In this document: one piece after another, positions 17,500 through 26,734 of the stretch
Numbering within the stretch: position 1 is the stretch's first letter
How the letters are laid out: each line of letters begins with the position of its first letter
DNA from: Haloterrigena salifodinae
GTDB taxonomy: Archaea > Halobacteriota > Halobacteria > Halobacteriales > Natrialbaceae
Length of the DNA: 64,000 bases
Assembly (NCBI RefSeq): GCF_003977755.1
Contig: NZ_RQWN01000001.1
Location: forward strand, 1,611,969 to 1,675,968
Direction of reading: 5' to 3'
Made by a program: the position numbers and the translations under genes
Notes under the pieces: generated by a model
What the model was told of the DNA's origin: nothing
Database searches by the model: none
What the model saw: only the letters and a program-made list of their open reading frames with translations

Positions 17500-18495
17500 A
17501 TGGCCCTTCGATGTTCGTTGCTCGGACACGACTACGGTGACCCCGAAGTCGAACGCGAGCGCGAAGAACGGGGCAGCGAGGTCGTCGTAACCGTCCAGGA
17601 GTTCGAAGAGTGTGCCCGCTGTGGCGACCGAAACGTCCTCAGCGAGAACACGGAGGTCACGAGCCTCTCCGCCGTGACGGACGCCGATTCGCTCCCCCCC
17701 GAGCCCGAACCCGAAACAGCGATACCCGACAGCGACGCCGAGGCTGTCGAACCACCGACCGGCGCGGCCGACGAGGTCGCCTTCAGCGACGACGGTGACG
17801 ACGACTTCATCGACGCCGAAGCAGACGAACCGGCGGCAGCCGCGGACGAGTCGACCGACGACTTCGACGTGCCGACCGACGAGAACGGCGACCCCGTGAC
17901 CGACGACGGGGAGATCCTCGACGATGATGACGACGATCCCTTCTCTGCCGACCGCGAGCGCGACCACGGCGAGTGGCCCGACTCCGATGACGTCGGTCCG
18001 CCCGTCGGAAGCGAGAACGAGCCCTCGGAGTGGCCCGACTCCGACGAGGACGGCGACCGCGAGGACGACGCCCCGATCGACGCCGAACTCAAGGACCCGG
18101 TCGAACCCAACGAGCCGGTGACCGACGACGCGGTCGTCCTCGAGGACGACACCGGGACCGTCTCCGGCAGGCGAGGCGAGTCGACCGCAGCGGCCGACGC
18201 CAGATCCGTGACCGCGGAGCCGCCGAACGCACCCGAAACGCAGGTGTCGGCCGACGCGGGCCCAGCGACGGGCGACGAGTCGGCCGAGGACGGAGCCGCC
18301 TCGGGAAGCGGAATTGAACGAGCGGGGTCGGCGCCGACGCCAAGCCAGAGTGACGGGCCGCACGAGGACGTCCCGACCGAGTTCTACTGTCCGCGGTGCG
18401 ACTTCGTCTCGGACGGCAACCGGGGGTCGCTGCGCGCCGGCGACATCTGCCCCGACTGCCGAAAGGGATACCTCAGCGAACGGGAACGCCGCTGA
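17500..18495 (+). CDS. Zinc-ribbon protein with acidic linker (DUF7093-like)
   Basis: A 331-residue protein. The N-terminus MALRCSLLGHDYGDPEVERE and the Cys pair ECARCGDRN form one half of a zinc ribbon. The middle 220 residues are a disordered Asp/Glu/Pro-rich linker with repeats of EWPDSDxxG. The C-terminus has two more pairs, FYCPRCDF and DICPDCRKGYL, a complete zinc ribbon. The frame is open for 300 codons upstream, but the ATG at 17500 with its TATA box is clearly the start. The family is haloarchaeal. The role is unknown, with nucleic-acid or protein binding likely. Confidence 0.85.
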   Translation: MALRCSLLGHDYGDPEVEREREERGSEVVVTVQEFEECARCGDRNVLSENTEVTSLSAVTDADSLPPEPEPETAIPDSDAEAVEPPTGAADEVAFSDDGDDDFIDAEADEPAAAADESTDDFDVPTDENGDPVTDDGEILDDDDDDPFSADRERDHGEWPDSDDVGPPVGSENEPSEWPDSDEDGDREDDAPIDAELKDPVEPNEPVTDDAVVLEDDTGTVSGRRGESTAAADARSVTAEPPNAPETQVSADAGPATGDESAEDGAASGSGIERAGSAPTPSQSDGPHEDVPTEFYCPRCDFVSDGNRGSLRAGDICPDCRKGYLSERERR

Positions 18496-18623
18496 CAGGT
18501 CCGCTCGAACCCGCGGCCACAGCGCGGGGACCGCGCGCCCGTCACTGTTCTCGAGGCGCGTGTTGGCTGGTCGTAACGTCGGCTATGAAAAGAGGTAAAC
18601 ACTCCGCCGTGTATCTCCAATCC

Positions 18624-19007
18624 ATGAAGGAGTACAAGATGCGACGCGGTGAGTATCTCGAGGAGCGAATCCCCGATATGGAGTCGACGGTCGAGGAGTA
18701 CTTCGGCCCCATCACGGGGACCGAGGAGTACAAGGGGAGCGATCTCTACGTCATCGGCGAACCCGACAACCCCGTCTTCGAGAAGATCGTCGTCGGAACC
18801 GTCGAGTACTCCGGGAAGAAGGACAAACTCGCCGTCGAGTTCTACGAGCGCGACCCGACGGAGCTCGGCCCCGAGGAGCTCGAGGCCGCCGCCGACGCCG
18901 TCGACGTCAAAAACGACTTCCTGCTCGAGGCGACCGCCCGAGACGCCAAGGCCCGCCGCGACTCGCTGAAACGGTCCGTCGAAGACGATCCGGATCACGA
19001 CTTCTAA
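18624..19007 (+). CDS. DUF5611-like protein
   Basis: A 127-residue soluble protein starting MKEYKMRRGEYLEERIPDM at 18624. The frame extends to 18396, but the N-terminus as chosen matches the form I recall for this archaeal family. It has an alpha/beta appearance: EEYFGPITG, LYVIGEPDNPVFEKIVVGTVEYSGKKDKLAVEFYERD, then helices rich in Ala/Glu/Asp. No catalytic motif is obvious. Conserved in haloarchaea and many other archaea, function unknown. Confidence 0.8.
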   Translation: MKEYKMRRGEYLEERIPDMESTVEEYFGPITGTEEYKGSDLYVIGEPDNPVFEKIVVGTVEYSGKKDKLAVEFYERDPTELGPEELEAAADAVDVKNDFLLEATARDAKARRDSLKRSVEDDPDHDF

Positions 19008-19077
19008 GGCTTCACAGCGGCAGTAGAACACCGCTCGAGGGAGAGCCGCCGTCTCGTGACGAGGTCGAGAGCAACGG

Positions 19078-19533
19078 CTAGTCGCGCTCCTCGCGTCGTT
19101 CGTGAATGTTGACCAGCCCGGCGCCGGAGCTGCGGCTGACGATATCGACGACGTCGCCGGCCTCGACCGCGTTGAAGTCCTCGCGCACGAGCGTCGTCTC
19201 CCGGCAGTCGTCGCCGTCCAGGGCGCAGGCGTAGATCCGGTACTCGACGATCTCGTACTCGGCGGCGAGTCGATCGGCTACCGAGTCGGAGACGACCAGC
19301 GGCTCGTCGGGATCGACCTCGTCGGCGAGCGCCTCGTGGGGGTCGTCGTCGTAGGCGACCCCATCGTCGGGATCGTAGCGTCGCACGACCGCGTCGATCG
19401 GCTCGTCGTCGTCCCACGGGTGGAGCCGAACGAACTTCCGCGTGATCTCGACACGATCGGCGATCCCGAGGCGGGTCGCACACCCCGCGAGCGCGATCGA
19501 CGGCACCGCGGCGAGCAACGCGCGTCGGTTCAC
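19078..19533 (-). CDS. Putative lipoprotein
   Basis: A 151-residue secreted protein. The N-terminus MNRRALLAAVPSIALAGC has two arginines, a hydrophobic segment and a lipobox ending at C18, so it is probably exported (RR suggests possible Tat use) and lipid-anchored outside the membrane. The mature part is acidic with ERRYDPDDGVAYDDDPHEA-like stretches and a pair of cysteines (YACALDGDDC) that could form a disulfide. The C-terminus AGDVVDIVSRSSGAGLV looks like a beta domain. No family is recognised. Confidence 0.75.
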   Translation of the reverse strand: MNRRALLAAVPSIALAGCATRLGIADRVEITRKFVRLHPWDDDEPIDAVVRRYDPDDGVAYDDDPHEALADEVDPDEPLVVSDSVADRLAAEYEIVEYRIYACALDGDDCRETTLVREDFNAVEAGDVVDIVSRSSGAGLVNIHERREERD

Positions 19534-19631
19534 TACTCAGAGGGTAGTCGGAGGACCCTCGAGTAGCTTTCGCCGGCAGTGGGAAACGGCGCTCCGAAAC
19601 GGCTATTATCGGCCCGTCAAATCTCCGGATA

Positions 19632-19805
19632 ATGGATTTCGTCTCCTTCCTGACGGCGACGCTCGTCGCCCACGTCGGATTCGCGATCTTCGTCGCCGGC
19701 CACGCCGCGATGACCGACCGCGACGCCGGCTATTGGCCGTACCTAACGCTCGCGCTGGGTATCGCGGGACTGGCCGGCTACTTCTTCTACGACGGCGAGC
19801 AGTAG
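19632..19805 (+). CDS. Small two-helix membrane protein (57 residues)
   Basis: A short gene. It encodes MDFVSFLTATLVAHVGFAIF then VAGHAAMTDRDAGYWPYLTL and a second helix ALGIAGLAGYFFYDGEQ, so two transmembrane helices with a short polar loop. Codon choice is strongly haloarchaeal. A TATA-like GGCTATTATC lies about 27 bases before the ATG, consistent with a leaderless transcript. Function unknown. Confidence 0.7.
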   Translation: MDFVSFLTATLVAHVGFAIFVAGHAAMTDRDAGYWPYLTLALGIAGLAGYFFYDGEQ

Positions 19806-19872
19806 TCTCGAGTCGCGCCTCGAAGGCGAACGCAGGTGGTGCAGAAACGGAGAACGTCGGGTGCGACTGGAC

Positions 19873-21426
19873 TCAGGCCAGGAAGACGTGGCGCGGCCGG
19901 TCGGTCAAGACGTCGCGGCCGAACTCGACGGCCTCCGAGAAGGCGTCGCTGCGGAAGAACTGCATGGCGTCCTCGCGGGAATCCCAGCGGCTGGCGATGA
20001 ACATGTCGTTTTCGTCCTCGCGGTTGATCAGGAGGTCCGTCTTTCGGTGGCCGTCCATCTCCGCGAGCAGTTCGCCGGCCTCCTCGAAGGTGCCGACAAA
20101 GTCCCCGCGGTGTTCGGGCTTGACGGAGTAGAACATCCCCATCGTGCCCCAGGAGTCGCCCTCGTCGTCGCCGGCCTGTCGGACGATATCGGGCAGATCA
20201 GCGAGGAACCCCGCTGCGGTGCTCGCGGCCCGTTCAGTCTCCCAGAGGCTGACAACTGCGGTTTCGCCGTCGTCACCGCCCACCTGGGGTTCATAGACAG
20301 CCGTCTTCACGTGCGTATCGTAGTGATCGAAGTTACCGCGGAGACCGTCGACCTCCTCGAACAGTTTCTCGGCGTCGGCCGCGGAGTAGAGCACGACCGC
20401 GTGGACGTCCTCGCCGTGGGGCTGGCCGGCGTAGACGCCCATGTCCTCGAGTTCGCTGCGGAGATCTTCGTCGTCGTCGCCGTGCGGACCGCCGGAGCCA
20501 CCATGGTCGCCGCGGCCGCTGGAACTCGAGTCACCGTGGTGACCGGCGGAGTCCCCGTGATGGCCACCGGAGTCGCCGTGGTGATGACCGCCGCTCTCGC
20601 CGCCGGCGTGCGGATGCTCGCCGTGGGACTCGTCGCCCTCCCGGGGGATCCGCTCGCCCGCGAGGAACGCGCCGAGATCTTCCGGCGGGAACCGGCGGGC
20701 CGAGAGGAACCGGCCGAACTCGGCGAACCGAGAGCTCGAGGGATCGAAACGCATCTCGTAGAGGAGTTCCTTCACGTCGGTCGGATCGTCGCCGAACAGG
20801 GTGACGCCCCACTCGAAGTCGTCGAGGCCGATGCTGCCGGAGATGATCTGGGTGACCCGGCCGGCGTAGTCCCGGCCGATGTCGCCGTGCGAGGAGAGGT
20901 GCTCGGCGCGCTCGTCGAAGGGCAGATCGTACCAGTTGTCCTCCGGCTCGCGGCGCTTGTCCATCGGGTAGAAGCTCAGGAACTCGCTGTCGGGAATCTC
21001 GGGTTTGAGCCGGGTTTCGATGTAGCGCGCCATGCCGGTGTCCTCGACCTCCGCGTCCTCGTCGAAGAACTCCTGGGACATGTAGCCCGAGACCTCCGTC
21101 ACCGAGAGGTAGGAATCAGCGCGCTCGGTGAACTCCGCCAGTGCCGTCCCTTCGAACCGGCGCTCTAACGCGTCGAGGTCGGCCAGCGTCGGGCGGAGGT
21201 GGAGAACGAGAAGGTCGGCCTTGTGGCCGAGCACCGCGAACGTCGCCGATTCGCCTTCCTCGGCGTCCGCGACCGACTCGGCGGCGGAGAGATACTCGAT
21301 TCCCTCCTCGATCGCTTGCGAGCGCCGGCGTTCGGGGGCGTCTCGCCAGGCGTCCCAGTCGATCGAGCGGAAATCGTGCAGGACGTACCAGCCCTCTTCG
21401 GTCTGTGGCGGCTGCCGTCGTTCCAT
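19873..21426 (-). CDS. pitA: PitA-type heme protein: HemQ/chlorite-dismutase domain fused to ABM domain
   Basis: A 517-residue two-domain protein. Residues 1-250 are a chlorite-dismutase/HemQ domain with Y153 in FYPMDKRRE and H180 in LSSHGDIGRDYAG. The 27-residue spacing equals that of the catalytic Tyr and heme-ligating His in bacterial coproheme decarboxylase HemQ. Residues 268-317 are a His/Gly/Ser-rich linker with many HHGDS-like units. Residues 330-517 hold an antibiotic-biosynthesis-monooxygenase domain. This architecture is PitA of Haloferax, reported to interact with the proteasome-activating ATPase. A role in heme synthesis or heme stress is likely. It diverges from a PadR regulator. 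Confidence 0.93.
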   Translation of the reverse strand: MERRQPPQTEEGWYVLHDFRSIDWDAWRDAPERRRSQAIEEGIEYLSAAESVADAEEGESATFAVLGHKADLLVLHLRPTLADLDALERRFEGTALAEFTERADSYLSVTEVSGYMSQEFFDEDAEVEDTGMARYIETRLKPEIPDSEFLSFYPMDKRREPEDNWYDLPFDERAEHLSSHGDIGRDYAGRVTQIISGSIGLDDFEWGVTLFGDDPTDVKELLYEMRFDPSSSRFAEFGRFLSARRFPPEDLGAFLAGERIPREGDESHGEHPHAGGESGGHHHGDSGGHHGDSAGHHGDSSSSGRGDHGGSGGPHGDDDEDLRSELEDMGVYAGQPHGEDVHAVVLYSAADAEKLFEEVDGLRGNFDHYDTHVKTAVYEPQVGGDDGETAVVSLWETERAASTAAGFLADLPDIVRQAGDDEGDSWGTMGMFYSVKPEHRGDFVGTFEEAGELLAEMDGHRKTDLLINREDENDMFIASRWDSREDAMQFFRSDAFSEAVEFGRDVLTDRPRHVFLA

Positions 21427-21635
21427 GGGCGACGATTAGGACGGCGAGGCTAAGAAGGACGGGGTTTCGGTTCGACGCTCGGGGTGGGTGACCAGCGCGA
21501 ACCCGGGACTGGACGCCGAACGCGTTCGGTTTCCGACGCAAGGGTCGGCGGCTTCGGCGACGAATTTCGATCGACTGTGTCGCTTCCCTCGGCGACAGAA
21601 CGCCTTTCCGTCTGCCCGTGTAATTCACGGCGCAC

Positions 21636-22211
21636 ATGCGGAAAAGTGGGCCGCCGAAAGGACTCATCGCCTATCTCGTTCTCGAGCTACTCGAGGAAAA
21701 GCCCCGCTACGGCTACGAGATCTTGAAGGAGATCCGCGAGATCAGCGGCGGCCACTGGGAACCGTCCTACGGCTCGGTCTACCCCATCCTCTACAAGTTC
21801 GAAGAGAAGGGGTGGGCCGAGCGGATCGACCGTGAGGACGAACCCGATCGGAAGTACTTCGAGCTCACCGAGGCGGGCTCCGCGGAGCTCGCGGATCGGC
21901 GGGAGAGCTGCGCCGAGAAGGCCCGCGACTTCGCCGACGTCATCCTGGGCTTCTTTCACGTCTACGCGGCGTTCTCGACCGACGAGCGGTTCGAGATCCC
22001 CGACCGAGACGGCGAGTGGCGCTTCGACGAGACCTGCAGCGCGTGGATCGTCGAACAGCTCGCCCGCCACCACGAACGCTACTTCGACGCCGCGTTCGAG
22101 CGCATCGAAGCGACGCCCGAGGAGTTCTCCGTGCGCCACGGTATCACGACGGATTCGGACGAGGGGACGCCGACCGACGCCGGCGACGCCTCGGACGCCG
22201 AGACGGAGTGA
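21636..22211 (+). CDS. PadR family transcriptional regulator
   Basis: A 191-residue repressor-type protein. The N-terminal winged helix (residues 8-85) shows LIAYLVLELLEEKPRYGYEILKEI and the PadR hallmark WEPSYGSVYPILYKFEEKGW, then RKYFELTEAG. The C-terminal half (residues 95-170) is helical with several aromatics and should form the dimer or ligand domain. It is transcribed divergently from pitA across 209 bases, so pitA or a transport gene may be its target. No operator was identified. Confidence 0.93.
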   Translation: MRKSGPPKGLIAYLVLELLEEKPRYGYEILKEIREISGGHWEPSYGSVYPILYKFEEKGWAERIDREDEPDRKYFELTEAGSAELADRRESCAEKARDFADVILGFFHVYAAFSTDERFEIPDRDGEWRFDETCSAWIVEQLARHHERYFDAAFERIEATPEEFSVRHGITTDSDEGTPTDAGDASDAETE

Positions 22212-22304
22212 CCGTCGGCGACGAGCGCGATACCAAGGGTAGCAATGTGTCGATCGGACGTTCAGAAACAGTCCAGTGAGCGGCGGCGCGAGCGTCCGAC
22301 CGGT

Positions 22305-24128
22305 CTACTGGAGCAACGGAACGGACAGCATGAGCACGAAGCTCCCGAGCATCGTCAACCCGACGGCCGTCGTGACGGTGCGGACGTGCCCCCGGGTGGT
22401 CTCGAAGGGGAGCCGCGAGACGATCGCTTCGGTGCTCGTCCGGAGGATGTGGCCGCCGTCCAGCGGGAACGCCGGAATGCAGTTGAAGAAGCCGAGCTGG
22501 ACGTTGATCCAGCCGGTCCAGAACAGGATGTTCGCGAGGAAGAAGACCGTCCCGTCGCCGAGCGCCGCCAGCGCCCCTTGCACCTCGTAGAAGTTCTGGA
22601 CGCCGCCGGTGAAGCCGGCGAAGTTGAACGGGAGGAGGCCGGCCACGGCGCTGACCGGGAGCATCACCGCGAGGACGATTTTCCCGATAAACGAGTTCAT
22701 CAGGGCGTTGCCAGTGCCGTCCCCGCCGCCAAGAATCGCCAGGTAGTCCTCGGCGGGGTAGAGCTGGACCCCGATATCGCTGAGTTCGAAGCCGGACGCC
22801 CCGGTGTGGCCGACGACGCCGAGGAAGCTCCCGTCGTTGCGCGGGTGCTCGCCGAGCGTGACCTCGTACTCGACGCGCTCCCCGTCGAGATACCCCTCGA
22901 CGGTGACCTCGCTGCCGACCTCGCGTTCGTCGACCAGCGAGGTGAGGTCGTCGTAGGTGTGGGTTCGCTCGCCGTCGAACCGGGTGATGATCAGCGACTC
23001 GTCGATCGAGCCGGTCGCCTCCTGGAGGGGGCCATCGTCGGTGACGTCGACGGCGGCCCCGATCGGCAGTTCGCGCTCGAGTTCCTCCCCATCGCGTTCG
23101 ATCGTCACGGAGACGCGCTCGTCGTCGCCGACGGCGTCGAGGAAGTCGCGTTCGGTTGCGACCGACTGGTCGCCGACCTGGAGGATTCGATCGCCGACTT
23201 CCAGGCCTCCAGGCCCGTTCTCGATCGCGGCGGTCACCAGCAGCGCGCGATCGACCGTCACCGTCCGCTCGCCGTTGAGTTCGAGTTCGACCTGCTCGCC
23301 CTCGGCGGCGTCCAGTCGATCGGCGAGCTCGTCGTTGGTCTCGACGGGCTCGCCCCCGACGGCGGTGATGCGGTCGTGGGGCTGAACGTCGGCTTCGTCG
23401 GCCGGCGAGCCGGGAGCGACGCCGCCGACGGCGGCGCCCGGAGCGACGGCGATCGATCCCGCGATCGGGCCGAACAACAGGGCGAAGACGAGGATCGTCA
23501 CCGCGAAGTTGTTGGTGACGCCCGCGGCGAACATCCGCGTCTGGCCGCCTCGAGAGGCCTCTTTGCTGCCTTCCTGATCGGGTTCGACGAACGCGCCCAT
23601 CGGGATGAACGCGAGCATGGCCACGCCCATCGACTCGATCTCGATGTCCTCGACACGACAGAGCAGGCCGTGGCCGCCCTCGTGGACGACCAGTCCGACC
23701 AGCAGTCCGGTGACGATCCCGGGCGTCGCCGATACCGGGAGGAAGTCGTTGACCCCGGGGAACGGGATGACGTTTCGCGGCTGGTTGATGCTGCTGGCCG
23801 GCTGCGGCGACGTCAGCGCCGAAATCGCCCCGAGCGCGAGCACGACGAACATCGCCGCCATCACGACGATGGCGATGCCGACGCCGAGGTTCGACCAGGC
23901 GCGCCAGAACCGTTTGGGCCGCGCGAGGCGGTCGAGAAACCGCCGGCCGCGCTTGGTGTGGAAGGTCAGAATCGGCCCCTGTGTACCGACGTACGACGGC
24001 AACAGCTCCGCTCGACGGAGCGCGATGATCCCGAACCAGTAGACGAGCAGGCCGGCGACGACCCAGGTCAGGGTCTCCGATCCGGCGAGTTCGGGGACCG
24101 AGACGACAGCAGGGAAACCGTAGTCCAT
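22305..24128 (-). CDS. Site-2 protease family membrane metalloprotease with PDZ domains
   Basis: A 607-residue intramembrane protease of the M50 family. The zinc motif is HEGGH at residues 149-153 in a membrane helix (LVGLVVHEGGHGLLCR). The third ligand lies in CIPAFPLDGGHILR near the C-terminus. About six membrane segments frame a large extracytoplasmic section with two PDZ-like repeats (GVAPGSPADEADVQPHDRI and GGLEVGDRILQVGDQSV). Such proteins cleave membrane-bound regulators or signal-peptide remnants. It is the first of three M50-like proteins in this window. Confidence 0.92.
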   Translation of the reverse strand: MDYGFPAVVSVPELAGSETLTWVVAGLLVYWFGIIALRRAELLPSYVGTQGPILTFHTKRGRRFLDRLARPKRFWRAWSNLGVGIAIVVMAAMFVVLALGAISALTSPQPASSINQPRNVIPFPGVNDFLPVSATPGIVTGLLVGLVVHEGGHGLLCRVEDIEIESMGVAMLAFIPMGAFVEPDQEGSKEASRGGQTRMFAAGVTNNFAVTILVFALLFGPIAGSIAVAPGAAVGGVAPGSPADEADVQPHDRITAVGGEPVETNDELADRLDAAEGEQVELELNGERTVTVDRALLVTAAIENGPGGLEVGDRILQVGDQSVATERDFLDAVGDDERVSVTIERDGEELERELPIGAAVDVTDDGPLQEATGSIDESLIITRFDGERTHTYDDLTSLVDEREVGSEVTVEGYLDGERVEYEVTLGEHPRNDGSFLGVVGHTGASGFELSDIGVQLYPAEDYLAILGGGDGTGNALMNSFIGKIVLAVMLPVSAVAGLLPFNFAGFTGGVQNFYEVQGALAALGDGTVFFLANILFWTGWINVQLGFFNCIPAFPLDGGHILRTSTEAIVSRLPFETTRGHVRTVTTAVGLTMLGSFVLMLSVPLLQ

Positions 24129-24219
24129 CGGTCCTATCTCCGGGAGGCGTTCTCAAAGGGCTTTTGTCTATCCTGTCGGCAGAACGGGAGACTCGAGGAC
24201 GAGGATACGGACCGCGCGA

Positions 24220-25878
24220 TCAGCGTTCCCGGCGCAATCGGGCGACGACGAACTCGCGGTCGACCTTCGCGAGGAACGGGCCGAGTTTTGGCCCCTGATT
24301 CTCGTCGAAGAACAGGCGGTAGCCGGCGCCGAAGAAGTCGCCGACGTCGACGTCGTGGCGCTTGGCGGTCTCGTAGATCTCGCCCTGAATCTCGTCGGGT
24401 TCGCGGCCCGCCTCGATGAAGTCGGCGAGTTCCGCGAGGGCGTCCTCGGTCGCTGCGTCGAACTCGTGATCCGGAATCTCGGTGCGCTTGAGCTCGTAGT
24501 CGAACTCGTTTGCGGTCCGTCGGGCCCAGTTGCGGGCCTTCTCGACCCGCGCGAGAGCGTCCTCGACGGCCCACTCAGGAGCGTCGTCGGGGATGTGACC
24601 CTCCTTGCGAGCGACGTCTTCACGCAGGTCGGGGTCGTCGAACATCCCGAGGACGGCGGCGAACGTGTACGGAAGCCGAATCCGCTCTTCTCTGGGTTCC
24701 TCGACAACGAGCGGGTAGACTCGCTCCGCGAAGGCCGTCTCGTCCTCGTCGGCCTCGACCTCGCCGAAGTAGATCGCCTCGAGGCGGTCGAACTCGTCGA
24801 CTAGCTGGTCGAGGCGCTCGATGCTGAAGTCTCGGGCCTTGGAGGGGTCCTTGGCGAAGAAGTACCGCAGTACCTCGGGCTCGAGCAGTTCGAGGACGTC
24901 CGAGACGAGGATCACGTTGCCCTCGGAGGAGGAGAACGGCTGGCCCTCGAGGGTGAACCACTCGTAGACCATCGGGATCGGCGGCTCGATCTCGAAGACG
25001 TTTCGCGCGACGTCCTGGCCGCTGGGCCAGGAGCCCTCGGCGTGGTCCTTGCCGAAGGGCTCGAAATCGACGCCGAGTTCCTTCCACTGGGCGGGCCACT
25101 CGAAGCGCCAGGGCATCTTGCCTTCCCGCAGCGTGGCGGTGCCCTCGTGGCCGCAGCCGTCGATCGTCTGGTCGCCGGCGTCCATGTCAGTACAGCGGTA
25201 GTCGACGGTCGGCGTCTCCCCCTCAAGGTCGACGCTCGTCACCGTCTCGGTGATCTTCCCGCACTCCTCGCAGATCGGGTTGAACGGGACGTAGTCTTCG
25301 TCGACCTTGTCCTGATACGCCGAGAGCACCTCGCGTGCGCGGTCTTGGTGCTCGAGGACAAAGCGCGTGACGTCCTCGAGGTCGCCGTTCTCGTACATCT
25401 CCGTGTTCGACACCAGGTCGATCGGCACGCCGACGGCGTCGGCGCTGTCCTGGATGATCGTCGAGAAGTGGTCGCCGTAGGAGTCACAGCAGCCGAAGGG
25501 GTCCGGAATGTCCGTGTAGGGAGCGCCGAGGTTGCGCCCGAGCGCGCCCGCGTCGACCTCGCCGAGATCGACGAGGTTCCCCTCGAGGTCACAGAGGGTG
25601 CGAGGCAGCTTGCGGAGCGGGTCGCGATCGTCGGCGGTGAACACCTGCCGGACCTCGTGGCCCCGCTCGCGGAGCACTTCGGCGACGTAGTAGCCCCGCA
25701 TGATCTCGTTGACGTTCCCGAGGTGGGGAACGCCGGACGGCGAGATGCCGCCCTTGACGACGATCGGCTCGTCCGGGTCGCGCGACTCTACCCGATCCGC
25801 GACGATATCCGCCCAGAACGCGTGGCGCTCGTCTTCCTCGAGGTCGCGTTGCAGCGTATAGGGACTCTCGTCGCTCAT
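24220..25878 (-). CDS. lysS: Lysine--tRNA ligase, class I
   Basis: It charges tRNA-Lys. The 552-residue protein is the class I (Rossmann) form typical of archaea. The HIGH-type motif reads SGVPHLGN in ISPSGVPHLGNVNEIMRG and the KMSKS-type loop reads SSSEGNVI. A four-cysteine zinc segment (ICEECGK and YRCTDMDAGDQTIDGC) sits in the insertion. The C-terminal anticodon-binding domain is helical. The start ATG at 25878 overlaps the stop of the upstream uridylate kinase gene by four bases, so the two form an operon. Confidence 0.97.
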   Translation of the reverse strand: MSDESPYTLQRDLEEDERHAFWADIVADRVESRDPDEPIVVKGGISPSGVPHLGNVNEIMRGYYVAEVLRERGHEVRQVFTADDRDPLRKLPRTLCDLEGNLVDLGEVDAGALGRNLGAPYTDIPDPFGCCDSYGDHFSTIIQDSADAVGVPIDLVSNTEMYENGDLEDVTRFVLEHQDRAREVLSAYQDKVDEDYVPFNPICEECGKITETVTSVDLEGETPTVDYRCTDMDAGDQTIDGCGHEGTATLREGKMPWRFEWPAQWKELGVDFEPFGKDHAEGSWPSGQDVARNVFEIEPPIPMVYEWFTLEGQPFSSSEGNVILVSDVLELLEPEVLRYFFAKDPSKARDFSIERLDQLVDEFDRLEAIYFGEVEADEDETAFAERVYPLVVEEPREERIRLPYTFAAVLGMFDDPDLREDVARKEGHIPDDAPEWAVEDALARVEKARNWARRTANEFDYELKRTEIPDHEFDAATEDALAELADFIEAGREPDEIQGEIYETAKRHDVDVGDFFGAGYRLFFDENQGPKLGPFLAKVDREFVVARLRRER

Positions 25879-26600
25879 TGCTCGTCGGCGGCCCAGTAGG
25901 TCGGTTCCTCGCCCGCTCCCTCGGGGATGACATCGGTCCCGTCGTGGTCGCCGTAGCGAACGGCGCGGGCGATCCGGTCGGGATCGGTGCCGTCGAGGAC
26001 GATCGTCCGCATCCCCGAGCGCTCGATGATCTTCGCCGCCAGCAGGTCGACGGGCGCCGAGGCGCCGGCGTTCATCTCGAGGCCGGCGATGGCGTCGACC
26101 AGCTCCGCCGCGGAGAGGGAGTCGTACTTGGTCGCGTCGTCGTCCTCGTTCGGGTCGGCACTGTAGACGCCGGGGACGCTGGTCGCGTAGACGAGCAGAT
26201 CGGCGTCGATGTACTCCGCCAGCGCGGCGCCGACCGCGTCGGTGGTCTGGGCCGGCGCGACGCCGCCCATGATACAGATATCGTCCCGGCGGAGCGCCTC
26301 GCTGGCCTCCTCGTAGTCCAGCGCCGGCGCGGTCACGGACTCCTCGCTCAACGCGGCGATGAGCAGGCGCGCGTTGAGCCGCGTGACGTCGATTCCGAGC
26401 TGATCGAGTTCGATTTCGTTCGCCCCCAGATCGCGGGCCGCCGAGATGTAGTCGCGGGCGACGCCGCCGCCCCCGACGACGGCACCAACGCGACAGCCGT
26501 CCGCGATAAGGTCTTCGACGACGGCCGCGTGTTCGGCCACCCGATCCGCGCCCGGCTCGGGCACGAGCACGCTCCCGCCGATAGAGACGACCACTTTCAT
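25875..26600 (-). CDS. pyrH: UMP kinase, archaeal type
   Basis: It phosphorylates UMP to UDP in pyrimidine nucleotide synthesis. The 241-residue protein belongs to the amino-acid-kinase fold: MKVVVSIGGSVL binds the phosphates, VVGGGGVARDYISAARDLG forms the glycine loop and LLVYATSVPGVYSADPNEDD is the nucleotide-binding region. The start at 26600 replaces a longer frame, because a TATA-like CTTAAGATAG (minus strand) lies about 27 bases away. The stop overlaps lysS by four bases. A 12-base palindrome lies just before the start. Confidence 0.94.
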   Translation of the reverse strand: MKVVVSIGGSVLVPEPGADRVAEHAAVVEDLIADGCRVGAVVGGGGVARDYISAARDLGANEIELDQLGIDVTRLNARLLIAALSEESVTAPALDYEEASEALRRDDICIMGGVAPAQTTDAVGAALAEYIDADLLVYATSVPGVYSADPNEDDDATKYDSLSAAELVDAIAGLEMNAGASAPVDLLAAKIIERSGMRTIVLDGTDPDRIARAVRYGDHDGTDVIPEGAGEEPTYWAADEQ

Positions 26601-26602
26601 AC

Positions 26603-26614
26603 TACACCGGTGTA
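26603..26614. promoter_or_regulatory. 12-base palindrome at the pyrH start
   Basis: TACACCGGTGTA is a perfect palindrome two bases upstream of the pyrH ATG and about 12 bases downstream of the TATA element. It therefore spans the expected transcription start and could be a repressor site. It is the only palindrome of this length in this intergenic region. Confidence 0.45.
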
Positions 26615-26734
26615 ACCGGGTTGCTATCTTAAGGGTTGCCAACTCCGGATCACCGCGCGTGTCTCACTCTCACGGGACGATTCTCGAGGCGGCAGCCGGC
26701 CCCGAAACGGGAACGATTCGACCCGGCGCCGGCG

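Noticed and set aside
22144-24156. A 670-residue minus-strand frame beside the site-2 protease
   Set aside because: Arg- and Gly-rich shadow in another frame. The real protease has zinc and PDZ motifs.
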